Shown here: positions 55,944 through 64,000 of the stretch, in pieces
How the letters are laid out: each line of letters begins with the position of its first letter
How positions within the stretch are numbered: position 1 is the first letter of the stretch
Program-made: the position numbers and the translations under genes
Assembly: GCF_041415945.1 (NCBI RefSeq)
Contig: NZ_JBGCUS010000001.1
Location: forward strand, 1,674,001-1,738,000
Source of the DNA: Ancylobacter sp. IITR112
GTDB taxonomy: Bacteria > Pseudomonadota > Alphaproteobacteria > Rhizobiales > Xanthobacteraceae
Direction: 5' to 3'
DNA: 64,000 nt
The notes under the pieces: model-generated
Told to the model about the DNA's origin: nothing
Seen by the model: only the letters and a program-made list of their open reading frames with translations
Databases searched by the model: none

Positions 55944-57017
55944 TCAGCGCAGAATGTCGGTGTAGAGCTCGGACGGGTCCGGCTCCGGATCGGCGCTGGC
56001 GAAATCCGCCGCCCCGTTCATCAGGTCACGCAGTTCGGCGTCGATCGCCTTCAGCTCTTCCTCGGTGGCCCACTTCTTTTCCAGCAGCCGGCTGCGCACC
56101 TGCTCGATCGGATCGTGCTCGGTGCGCATCTTCTGCACCTCCTCCTTCGACCGGTACTTGGCCGGATCGGACATGGAGTGGCCGCGATAGCGGTAGGTGA
56201 GCATTTCGAGGATATAGGGGCCCTTGCCGGAGCGGGCGAATTCCACCGCGCGCTCGCCGGCGGCCTGCACCGCCCGCACATCCATGCCGTCGACTTGCTC
56301 GCCGGGAATGTTGAAGGAGGAGCCACGCTTGGAGAAATCGGTCTGGGCGGAGGCGCGGTTCACCGCGGTGCCCATGGCGTATTTATTGTTCTCGATGATG
56401 TAGACGACCGGCAGCTTCCAGAGCTCCGCCATGTTGAAGCTCTCATAGACCTGGCCCTGATTGGCGGCGCCGTCGCCGAAATAGGCCAGGGTCACATTGC
56501 CGTTGTCGCGGTAATGATTGGCGAAGGCGAGGCCGGTGCCGAGCGAGACCTGGGCGCCGACAATGCCGTGGCCACCGAAAAAGCCCTTCTCGATGCTGAA
56601 CATGTGCATCGAGCCGCCCTTGCCCTTGGAATAGCCGCCGCGCCGGCCGGTGAGTTCGGCCATGACGCCCTTCGGATCCATGCCGCAGGCGAGCATGTGG
56701 CCATGGTCGCGATAGCCGGTGATGACCTGGTCGCCCTCCTTGAGGGCCGCCTGCATGCCGACGACGACGGCCTCCTGGCCGATATAGAGATGGCAGAAGC
56801 CACCGATGAGGCCCATGCCGTAGAGCTGGCCGGCCTTTTCCTCGAAGCGGCGGATTTCCAGCATCCGGCGATAGGCGTCGAGCTCCTGCTCCTTGGTGAA
56901 CTCGGCGACCGCCGTCGGCTTGTCGGTCCGGCGGGCCGAACCCTTGGCTGCGGCCCGGGCCGGTGCTTTCGCGGCGGGGGCTCTTCCAGTGGCCGATTTG
57001 TTGGCGGCAACTACCAT
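55944..57017 (-). CDS. pdhA: Pyruvate dehydrogenase E1 alpha subunit
   Basis: This 357-residue thiamine-diphosphate subunit has GKGGSMHMFSIEKGFFGGHGIVGAQV, the binding motif GDGAANQGQVYESFNMAELWKLPVVYIIENN, and RYRGHSMSDPAKYRS, the phosphorylatable-loop equivalent. It heads the pdhA-orf-pdhB-pdhC-lpd-...-lipA operon. About 25 extra N-terminal residues, rich in Ala and Lys, precede the conserved domain. GAGG lies eight bases before the ATG. A 24-bp perfect palindrome lies about 200 bases upstream. Confidence 0.96.
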   Translation of the reverse strand: MVVAANKSATGRAPAAKAPARAAAKGSARRTDKPTAVAEFTKEQELDAYRRMLEIRRFEEKAGQLYGMGLIGGFCHLYIGQEAVVVGMQAALKEGDQVITGYRDHGHMLACGMDPKGVMAELTGRRGGYSKGKGGSMHMFSIEKGFFGGHGIVGAQVSLGTGLAFANHYRDNGNVTLAYFGDGAANQGQVYESFNMAELWKLPVVYIIENNKYAMGTAVNRASAQTDFSKRGSSFNIPGEQVDGMDVRAVQAAGERAVEFARSGKGPYILEMLTYRYRGHSMSDPAKYRSKEEVQKMRTEHDPIEQVRSRLLEKKWATEEELKAIDAELRDLMNGAADFASADPEPDPSELYTDILR

Positions 57018-57215
57018 GGCGCATCCTCAGCTCGGGGACAAAGTCGGCACGTTAATAACGCACCTTTGGCCGCCGCGCTACGCGCTGAACGCAATGCTGC
57101 GACGCACAACATGTTGCGCGCGCAATGGTTTCGGCATTTGAACTGATATTCGGTTCAGAACTCGATTTAGCTCAAATTCAGTTAAGCCGCTGGAATAGCG
57201 AGGTTTCCACTGCAT

Positions 57216-57239
57216 CATTTCCTGGCATGCCAGGAAATG
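57216..57239. promoter_or_regulatory. 24-bp perfect palindrome between ftsB and pdhA
   Basis: CATTTCCTGGCA at 57216-57227 is followed immediately by its exact reverse complement at 57228-57239, a self-complementary site without a spacer. It lies 22 bases after the ftsB stop and about 200 bases before the pdhA ATG, both minus strand. There is no T-run, so an operator or a very stable mRNA hairpin is as likely as a terminator. Confidence 0.6.
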
Positions 57240-57260
57240 GGCCACCCGATGAATTTTCGG

Positions 57261-57593
57261 TCAGTTGGCCTGAGTGCCGGCCGGCACGCGCAACAGCACC
57301 AGATCCCTGGGGTGAATGAGGTTCAGCAATTCCCGCGCCTGCTCGTCGAGCATGTCGGCATCGACCAGATCGGGCGACATCAGCGCCACCTTGGCCTGTA
57401 GCGCCTTGCGCTGGGCGCGCAGCTTGTCGCGCTCCTGCGTCAGCTCGGCATGCTGCTGCTCGAAGGTGCGGCGGGCGAGCAGGCCATATTGGCCATTATA
57501 GCCCTGGAAGGCGAAATAGGCGATCAGCGCCGCCGCTCCGAGGTGGAGAATGACGGTCTGAAAGAAGGAGCGCCAGCGGGTGCGAATGATCAT
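57261..57593 (-). CDS. ftsB: FtsB/DivIC-family septum formation protein
   Basis: This 110-residue protein has one membrane helix (about 15-32, VILHLGAAALIAYFAFQ) and a heptad-rich coiled coil (about 43-75, TFEQQHAELTQERDKLRAQRKALQAKVALM). A short tail with MLDEQARELLNLIHPRDLVLLR follows, the DivIC/FtsB pattern. It belongs to the divisome FtsQLB complex. Alphaproteobacteria typically have it upstream of pdhA, as here. The eno gene lies on its other side in the same direction. Confidence 0.9.
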   Translation of the reverse strand: MIIRTRWRSFFQTVILHLGAAALIAYFAFQGYNGQYGLLARRTFEQQHAELTQERDKLRAQRKALQAKVALMSPDLVDADMLDEQARELLNLIHPRDLVLLRVPAGTQAN

Positions 57594-57896
57594 GTCCCGC
57601 AGCCTAGATTGCCCCGGTTGAGGCGCGGTTAACGCTAATGCCGGGGAACGCTTCTTTCCGCGCCGTGCCCGCCTCGGCGGGCCTCGGCACGCTCCGCTTC
57701 CGGCAGGGCGCGATGGCGGGAACGTGACCTCGCCGCCTGCCTGTCGCTACCGGCCTCTGTGCGGTTGTGGACAGAGCCCGCCGGTGCCCCGTGCTAGCGT
57801 CGGTGTTGCCAAGCCGGCGTGGATCCGACGCCGTGCCTGAACCGGAGCAGCTTCCCCGGTGGTTCCGGCTCCGGCCGGACGCACGGAGGCCGACGC
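57594..57896. promoter_or_regulatory. Divergent gap between ftsB and a small gene
   Basis: These 303 bases are without a convincing gene. They must hold the ftsB promoter (minus) and that of the small gene (plus). A perfect seven-base hairpin, GCCCGCC/GGCGGGC, lies at 57667-57682. No strong promoter pair is evident; TTGTGG and TGCTAG around 57765-57800 are too far apart to trust. Nothing else is seen. Confidence 0.5.
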
Positions 57897-58106
57897 ATGA
57901 CCCGTAACAATGAGGAACGAGCCCGCGCCCTTTGCGCCATGGATGCGCGCATGGCGGCGGTGCCGACATCCGAGATTCCCGCGCTCGTGGAGCGCCTGTG
58001 GCCCATTACCGCGCTGGAGATCAGCGGCGGCGTGCTGGAGCCCGACGCGCCTCAGGTCGCCGACCTCCAGCGCCTGAAGGCGGAATATGAACGCCTGAAG
58101 CGGTGA
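57897..58106 (+). CDS. Small helical hypothetical protein
   Basis: This 69-residue protein has GGAGG seven bases before the ATG at 57897. The sequence [44 protein letters not shown] ends with a heptad-rich [15 protein letters not shown] helix. The C-terminal segment could dimerise. I recognise no family. A longer reading from 57819 has no good ribosome-binding site. It is followed 69 bases later by the eno terminator hairpin, which on this strand is also symmetric and may end its mRNA. Confidence 0.6.
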   Translation: MTRNNEERARALCAMDARMAAVPTSEIPALVERLWPITALEISGGVLEPDAPQVADLQRLKAEYERLKR

Positions 58107-58175
58107 GGCGGGGCCTTCGGCCCCCTCCCCGCGCTCCCGCCGGCGCCCATCACCACCCCATCAGCGCCAATGAAA

Positions 58176-58204
58176 AAGGCCCCCGCCACGAGGACGGGGG
58201 CCTT
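58176..58204 (-). terminator. Rho-independent terminator of eno
   Basis: AAGGCCCCC (58176-58184) and GGGGGCCTT (58196-58204) form a perfect nine-base stem with an 11-base loop. Read on the minus strand it is followed by TTTTTC. It starts 27 bases after the eno stop codon. On the plus strand it is followed only by CTC, so it may end the small gene's transcript less efficiently. Confidence 0.85.
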
Positions 58205-58231
58205 CTCAATTCGGGAGCGGGCTGCCCTGTG

Positions 58232-59539
<1,308 letters not shown>

Positions 59540-59635
59540 TCAGGATGGTCGAGGCGCTTCTACTCCGGCCATGTGACATGCGAAAGAGGTGCCAGCGACA
59601 TATGGCCCGCCCCGCCCCCCGAAGGAGCCCCCGAC

Positions 59636-60097
59636 ATGACCGACATCACCGAGGCCACGACCCTGCTCGGCCGCCCGGCCGCCCTGCCCGCCAGCCCCGA
59701 CGAGGCGGTGCTGGAAAAGGTGCCGAACCCGCATCCCGGCACGAATTACCTCGCCCGCTTCACCGCGCCCGAATTCACCTCGCTCTGCCCGGTGACCGGG
59801 CAGCCGGACTTTGCCCAACTGGTGATCGACTATGTGCCGGAGGGCTGGCTGGTCGAATCGAAATCGCTGAAGCTCTATCTCGGCAGCTTCCGCAACCATG
59901 GCGCCTTCCATGAGGACTGCACCGTCGCCATCGGCCTGCGTCTGCATGGCCTGCTCAGCCCGCGCTGGCTGCGGATCGGCGGCTATTGGTACCCGCGCGG
60001 CGGCATCCCGATCGACGTGTTCTGGCAGAGCGGCGCCCCGCCGGAGGGCGTGTGGCTGCCCGACCAGGGCGTCGCGCCCTATCGCGGGCGGGGATGA
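59636..60097 (+). CDS. queF: NADPH-dependent 7-cyano-7-deazaguanine reductase
   Basis: This 153-residue enzyme of the short QueF type reduces preQ0 to preQ1 in queuosine synthesis. It has [14 protein letters not shown] (nucleophilic Cys), [23 protein letters not shown] (substrate Glu/Ser and QueF motif) and [23 protein letters not shown] lies about eight bases before the ATG. It stands alone, divergent from eno and followed by a REP-like element. Confidence 0.95.
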   Translation: MTDITEATTLLGRPAALPASPDEAVLEKVPNPHPGTNYLARFTAPEFTSLCPVTGQPDFAQLVIDYVPEGWLVESKSLKLYLGSFRNHGAFHEDCTVAIGLRLHGLLSPRWLRIGGYWYPRGGIPIDVFWQSGAPPEGVWLPDQGVAPYRGRG

Positions 60098-60107
60098 GAG
60101 CCGCACA

Positions 60108-60199
60108 CCGTCATCCCGGACGGCCACAGGCCGATCCGGGATCGCTCTCCATGACGAGAGCGGCACGCGATCCCGGCTCTCGCGACGCCGGGATGACGG
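60108..60199. repeat. REP-like palindromic element, copy B (queF/glmS)
   Basis: This is a 92-bp element flanked by CCGTCATCCCGG and CCGGGATGACGG in inverted order, with inner words GATCCGGGATCGCT and GCGATCCCGGCTCTCGCG. It is the same design as 30346-30435. It lies between the convergent queF and glmS genes. This matches the preference of copy A for a convergent gap. Confidence 0.75.
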
Positions 60200-60232
60200 A
60201 AAAGAAACGAGCGCCTTAACGCGCCGTCGCCC

Positions 60233-62056
60233 CTACTCGACCGTCACCGATTTGGCGAGGTTGCGCGGCTGGTCCACATCCGTGCCCATCACCACGGCGG
60301 TGTGATAGGCGAGCAACTGGATCGGAATGGCATAGACCAGCGGGGTGATGAACGCATTCATGTCCGGCAGCACCAGCGTCGCCTCGGTCTCCAGCGCCGC
60401 GTGCTTCGCGCCGGCCTCGTCGGTGATGAGGATGATGCGTCCGCCGCGCGCCGCCACTTCCTGCATGTTGGACATGGTCTTCTCGAACACGCCATCATAG
60501 GGGGCGATCACCACCACCGGCATGTTCTCGTCGATCAGCGCGATCGGCCCGTGCTTGAGTTCGCCGGCCGGGTAGCCCTCGGCGTGGATATAGGAGATTT
60601 CCTTGAGCTTCAGCGCCCCTTCCATCGCCAGCGGGAAGGAGGTGCCACGGCCGAGATAGAGCACATCCTTGGTCTTGGCGAAGGAACGGGCGAGGTGCTC
60701 GATGTCCGGGCCGAGATCGAGCGCGCGATTCATCAGCCGCGGCACTTCCACCAGCGCGTGGACGAGGCCACGCTCCTCCTCGGCCGAGATCACGCCGCGC
60801 GCGCGCCCCGCCGCCACCGCCAGCGCGGCCAGCGTCGCAAGCTGGCAGGTGAAGGCCTTGGTGGAGGCAACGCCGATCTCCGGCCCGGCCAGCGTCGGCA
60901 GCACCGCATGCGCCTCGCGGGCGATGGTCGAGGTCGGCACGTTGACCACCGCGAGAAGGTTCTGCTTCTCCTGCCCGGCATAGCGCAGCGAAGCGAGAGT
61001 GTCGGCGGTCTCGCCGGACTGCGAGATGACGACGGCGAGGCCATTGGCCGGCAGCGGCGCCTCGCGGTAGCGGAACTCGGACGCCACGTCGATCTCGACC
61101 GGCAGCCGCGCATAGCGCTCGAACCAGTATTTGGCGATCAGCCCGGCATAATAGGCGGTGCCGCAGGCGGCGATCGACACGCGCTCCAGCCGGGCGAGGT
61201 CGAAGGGCAGCGGCGGGAGCTGCACGGTGTCGTTCGCCATGTCGAGATAATGCGCCAGCGTGTGCGCCACGACTTCGGGCTGCTCATGCATCTCCTTGGC
61301 CATGAAGTGGCGGAAATTGCCCTTCTCGACCAGGAAGGCGGTCGCCGTGGTCTTCTGCACCGCGCGCTCGACCACCCGATTGGACGAATCGCGGATCTCG
61401 ATGCCCTTCGCCCGCAGCACCGCCCAGTCGCCATCGTCGAGATAGGCGATGGTGTCGGTGAAGGGCGCCAGCGCGATGGCGTCGGAGCCGAGATACATCT
61501 CGCCCCGGCCATAGCCGATGGCGAGCGGGCTGCCCTTGCGGGCGCCGATCAGCAGATCCTCGTCACCCTCGAACAGGAAACCGAGCGCGAAGGCGCCCTG
61601 AAGACGCGGCAGCGCCGCCGCCACCGCCTCGGCCGGGCTGCGGCCGGCGCGCAATTCGCGGGTGACGAGATGGGCGACGACTTCGGTATCCGTCTCGCTT
61701 TCGAAATTGGCGCCGGAGGCGAGAAGTTCGTCGCGGAGCTGGCGGAAATTCTCGATAATCCCGTTATGCACCACCGCCACTTCGGTGGTGGCGTGCGGGT
61801 GGGCATTGGCGACGCTGGGCCGGCCATGGGTCGCCCAGCGCGTATGGCCGATGCCGATGCGCCCGTCGAGCGGCGCCTGGCGCAGCACATCCTCCAGATT
61901 GCGCAGCTTGCCCTCGGCGCGGCGGCGGGCAATGTGCCCGCCTTCCAGCGCCGCGATGCCGGCGGAATCATAGCCGCGATATTCCAGCCGCTTGAGCGAC
62001 TCGACCAGCCGGTCCGCAACCGGCTCGGTGCCGACAATGCCGATGATTCCACACAT
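60233..62056 (-). CDS. glmS: Glutamine--fructose-6-phosphate aminotransferase (isomerizing)
   Basis: This 607-residue enzyme has an N-terminal glutaminase domain (catalytic Cys2 in MCGIIGIVG, GHTRWATHGRPS, NGIIENF) and two SIS sugar-isomerase domains (SQSGETADTLASLR, GIGVASTKAFTCQ, GRGTSFPLAMEGALKLKEISYIHAE) ending DQPRNLAKSVTVE. It makes glucosamine-6-phosphate, the entry to peptidoglycan and lipopolysaccharide. It lies downstream of glmU in the same direction, a common pairing. Confidence 0.97.
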   Translation of the reverse strand: MCGIIGIVGTEPVADRLVESLKRLEYRGYDSAGIAALEGGHIARRRAEGKLRNLEDVLRQAPLDGRIGIGHTRWATHGRPSVANAHPHATTEVAVVHNGIIENFRQLRDELLASGANFESETDTEVVAHLVTRELRAGRSPAEAVAAALPRLQGAFALGFLFEGDEDLLIGARKGSPLAIGYGRGEMYLGSDAIALAPFTDTIAYLDDGDWAVLRAKGIEIRDSSNRVVERAVQKTTATAFLVEKGNFRHFMAKEMHEQPEVVAHTLAHYLDMANDTVQLPPLPFDLARLERVSIAACGTAYYAGLIAKYWFERYARLPVEIDVASEFRYREAPLPANGLAVVISQSGETADTLASLRYAGQEKQNLLAVVNVPTSTIAREAHAVLPTLAGPEIGVASTKAFTCQLATLAALAVAAGRARGVISAEEERGLVHALVEVPRLMNRALDLGPDIEHLARSFAKTKDVLYLGRGTSFPLAMEGALKLKEISYIHAEGYPAGELKHGPIALIDENMPVVVIAPYDGVFEKTMSNMQEVAARGGRIILITDEAGAKHAALETEATLVLPDMNAFITPLVYAIPIQLLAYHTAVVMGTDVDQPRNLAKSVTVE

Positions 62057-62170
62057 GAGCCGGGCCCTTTCGTGAAGCGACGATCCGCGAGGCTACAGCG
62101 CCGGGTTTAACCGGGCGTCACCCGAGCGCCGAAATCAATTCCGGTGTCGCTTCGTATCGCCGGCTTCGTG

Positions 62171-63520
62171 TCATTTCTTCGGCGCGAGCCCGGCGGAGAG
62201 CCGCGCGCGCAGCCGCGCCGCCAGCCCCGGCTTGTTGACCTGCCGCGCCCGGCCGATGGCGAGCGCGTCCGCCGGCACGTCGTCGGTGATGACAGAGCCT
62301 GTGCCGATATAGGCGCCGTCGCCGACGCTCACCGGGGCCACCAGCAGGCTGTTGGTGCCGACAAAGGCGTTGGCGCCGATGGTGGTGCGGTGCTTGCGGT
62401 ATCCGTCATAATTGCAGGTGATGGTGCCAGCGCCGATATTGGTGTTCGCCCCGACGCTGGAATCCCCGACATAGGCCAGATGGTTGACCTTGGCGCCGGC
62501 GCCGAGCTCGGCAGCCTTGATCTCCACGAAATTGCCGACATGCACCCCCTGCCCAAGCGCCGCCCCGGGCCGCAGCCGGGCGAAGGGGCCGACAATGGCG
62601 CCCGGCCCGACATGGGCGCCTTCCACATGGCTGAAGGCGCGGATGGTGGCGCCGTCCTCCACCCGCACGCCGGGGCCGAACACGACATTCGGCTCGACGA
62701 TCACATCGCGGCCGAAGCAGGTGTCGGCGGAGAGGAACACCGTCTGCGGCGCCACCAGCGTCACCCCGGCCTCCAGCGCCCGCGCGCGCAGCCGCTGCTG
62801 CAGGATCGCCTCGGCCTCGGCGAGTTGGGCGCGACTATTGACCCCGGCCACCTCCTCCGCCGCGACCTCGCAGACGCCGGCGGCGCGCCCCTCAGCGCGC
62901 GCGATGGCGACCACATCGGTGAGGTAGAATTCCTTCTTGGCGTTGGCGTCGTCGACCCTGTCGAGCAGATCGAGGGCGGCGCGCCCGTCCAGCGCCATCA
63001 GCCCGGCATTGCACAGGGTGATGGCGCGCTCGGCCGCGCTGGCCTCCTTCTCCTCGCGGATGGCGAGAAGTTCGCCGCCTTCCGTCACCAGCCGGCCATA
63101 GCCGGCGGGATCGGCGGGCCTGAAGCCGAGCACGGAAACAGCCGCTCCCTCGGCGAGCGGAGCGCGCAGCGCGGCGAGGGTTTCCGGCCGCACCAGCGGC
63201 GTGTCGCCATACATGACCACCACATCGTCATAGCCGCGCTCCAGCGCCGTGCGGGCGGCGAGCACGGCATGGGCGGTGCCGCGCCGCTCGCTCTGCACGA
63301 AGACCTCGGCCTCCGGCGCCACCCGGCGCACCTCGGCGGCGACCCTGTCATGGTCGGGCCCGATCACCACGGCGAGCCGCGCCGCGCCGGCGGCCAGAGC
63401 CGTTTCGAGCACATGGGAGAGCATCGGCCGGCCGGCCACCGCGTGCAGCACCTTCGGCAGCGCCGAGCGCATGCGCGTCCCCTCCCCGGCGGCGAGGACG
63501 ATGACGAGAAGCTGGCGCAT
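62171..63520 (-). CDS. glmU: Bifunctional UDP-GlcNAc pyrophosphorylase/glucosamine-1-phosphate acetyltransferase
   Basis: This 449-residue enzyme has an N-terminal uridyltransferase ([19 protein letters not shown], then MYGDTPLV) and a C-terminal left-handed beta-helix acetyltransferase ([57 protein letters not shown]). It makes UDP-GlcNAc from the GlmS/GlmM product. GGAG seven bases before the ATG at 63520 decides against an in-frame TTG nine codons upstream. The order glmU-glmS is clear. Confidence 0.96.
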   Translation of the reverse strand: MRQLLVIVLAAGEGTRMRSALPKVLHAVAGRPMLSHVLETALAAGAARLAVVIGPDHDRVAAEVRRVAPEAEVFVQSERRGTAHAVLAARTALERGYDDVVVMYGDTPLVRPETLAALRAPLAEGAAVSVLGFRPADPAGYGRLVTEGGELLAIREEKEASAAERAITLCNAGLMALDGRAALDLLDRVDDANAKKEFYLTDVVAIARAEGRAAGVCEVAAEEVAGVNSRAQLAEAEAILQQRLRARALEAGVTLVAPQTVFLSADTCFGRDVIVEPNVVFGPGVRVEDGATIRAFSHVEGAHVGPGAIVGPFARLRPGAALGQGVHVGNFVEIKAAELGAGAKVNHLAYVGDSSVGANTNIGAGTITCNYDGYRKHRTTIGANAFVGTNSLLVAPVSVGDGAYIGTGSVITDDVPADALAIGRARQVNKPGLAARLRARLSAGLAPKK

Positions 63521-63677
63521 CGGCGGTCTCCAGAAACGGAAAGGCAAGGGCCGGCGCGGGGCCGGCCGGTGTGGCGCTATCTAACCCGCCGCAGCCCGGG
63601 CGAAAAGAGCGGCCGGAAGGCCCGGCGGACCGCCCGCCCCGGGACGGCGGGCGTGGAAGCGTGTATCACGGCCGGCC

Positions 63678-64000
63678 ATGGAACACCGCTCCGCCAGCCG
63701 CCGCGACTCGCCGCCCGCAGCCCCCGGCCTCGCCCATGACCCCTGGGCGCTGGCGGCGCTGCTGGCGATGCCGCTGTTCTTCTCCACCAATCTCATCGTT
63801 GGCCGGGCGGTGGCCGATCTGGTGCCGCCCTGGTCGCTGGCGTTCTGGCGCTGGCTGCTGGCGGCGGCGGTGCTGCTGCCGCTCGCCGCCGGCGGGCTGA
63901 TGCGGGAGCGGGAGGTGCTGCGGCGGCAATGGTGGCGGGTGCTGCTGCTCGGATTCTTCGGCATGGTGCTGTGCGGCGGCAATGTCTATGTCGCGCTGCG
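63678..64000 (+). CDS. DMT-family (EamA) transporter, N-terminal part
   Basis: About 107 residues are present; the gene is cut by the right edge. After a short Ser/Arg/Pro-rich N-terminus, hydrophobic segments appear (WALAALLAMPLFFSTNLIVGRAVADLVPPWSLAFWRWLLAAAVLLPLAA, then WWRVLLLGFFGMVLCGGNVYVAL). This is the first EamA domain of a ten-helix drug/metabolite exporter. It is divergent from glmU. Substrate unknown. Confidence 0.75.
   Translation, partial: MEHRSASRRDSPPAAPGLAHDPWALAALLAMPLFFSTNLIVGRAVADLVPPWSLAFWRWLLAAAVLLPLAAGGLMREREVLRRQWWRVLLLGFFGMVLCGGNVYVAL

Overview
The window is high-GC DNA from a methylotrophic alphaproteobacterium, most likely order Hyphomicrobiales. A Xanthobacteraceae member (Xanthobacter, Ancylobacter or Starkeya type) is my best guess. 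Three things support this. There is a complete calcium-type methanol dehydrogenase (mxa) cluster with a divergent MoxZYX-type regulatory operon. There is an IspD-IspF fusion next to dusB-ntrBC-ntrYX. The pyruvate dehydrogenase E1 beta subunit carries its own lipoyl domain. The species assignment is inference from gene content, not from any search.

Layout. 1-5.7 kb (minus strand): a sugar ABC importer of the YtfQRT-YjfF (galactofuranose) type, an FCD-family GntR regulator, and the first 72 codons of an IlvD/Edd sugar-acid dehydratase that runs off the left edge. 5.8-7.2 kb: three small unrecognised or poorly known genes and an interspersed repeat. 7.2-18.5 kb (minus strand): mxaF-J-G-I, a gap holding stem-loops, then mxaR-S-A-C-K-L-D and an exported beta-propeller protein, tightly overlapped. 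18.5-18.9 kb: a divergent control region. 18.9-21.6 kb (plus strand): a lipoprotein, sensor kinase and response regulator in MoxZ-MoxY-MoxX order.

21.8-30.3 kb (plus strand): a housekeeping run of rlpA, a DacA/DacC-type carboxypeptidase, tmk, holB, metG, tatD, a metallo-beta-lactamase-fold hydrolase and mazG. 30.5-43.6 kb (minus strand): dusB-ntrB-ntrC-ntrY-ntrX-trkA-trkH-D-amino-acid transaminase-hfq-hflX, listed in transcription order. 43.8-45.5 kb (plus strand): ispDF and a CinA C-terminal amidohydrolase. 45.6-49.5 kb (plus strand): a three-gene surface-glycan island (glycosyltransferase, glycosyltransferase-FkbM methyltransferase fusion, polysaccharide pyruvyl transferase). Its central gene is visibly AT-richer than everything around it.

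49.5-57.6 kb (minus strand): ftsB, pdhA, a small membrane protein, pdhB, pdhC, lpd, a GlsB-like protein, lipA and a RatA-like START protein. This couples pyruvate dehydrogenase to lipoate synthesis. 57.9-64 kb: a small gene, eno, queF, glmS, glmU (amino-sugar supply for the envelope) and the start of a DMT-family permease cut by the right edge.

I found no rRNA, tRNA, CRISPR array, insertion sequence or prophage. The most interesting items are: TCATAAG motifs shared by both sides of the mxaF/moxZ divergent region; the AT-rich fused transferase gene; a D,D-carboxypeptidase whose KTG box reads MTG; a thymidylate kinase with an 80-residue lysine/alanine tail; and an AAC-rich hfq leader without a Shine-Dalgarno sequence.
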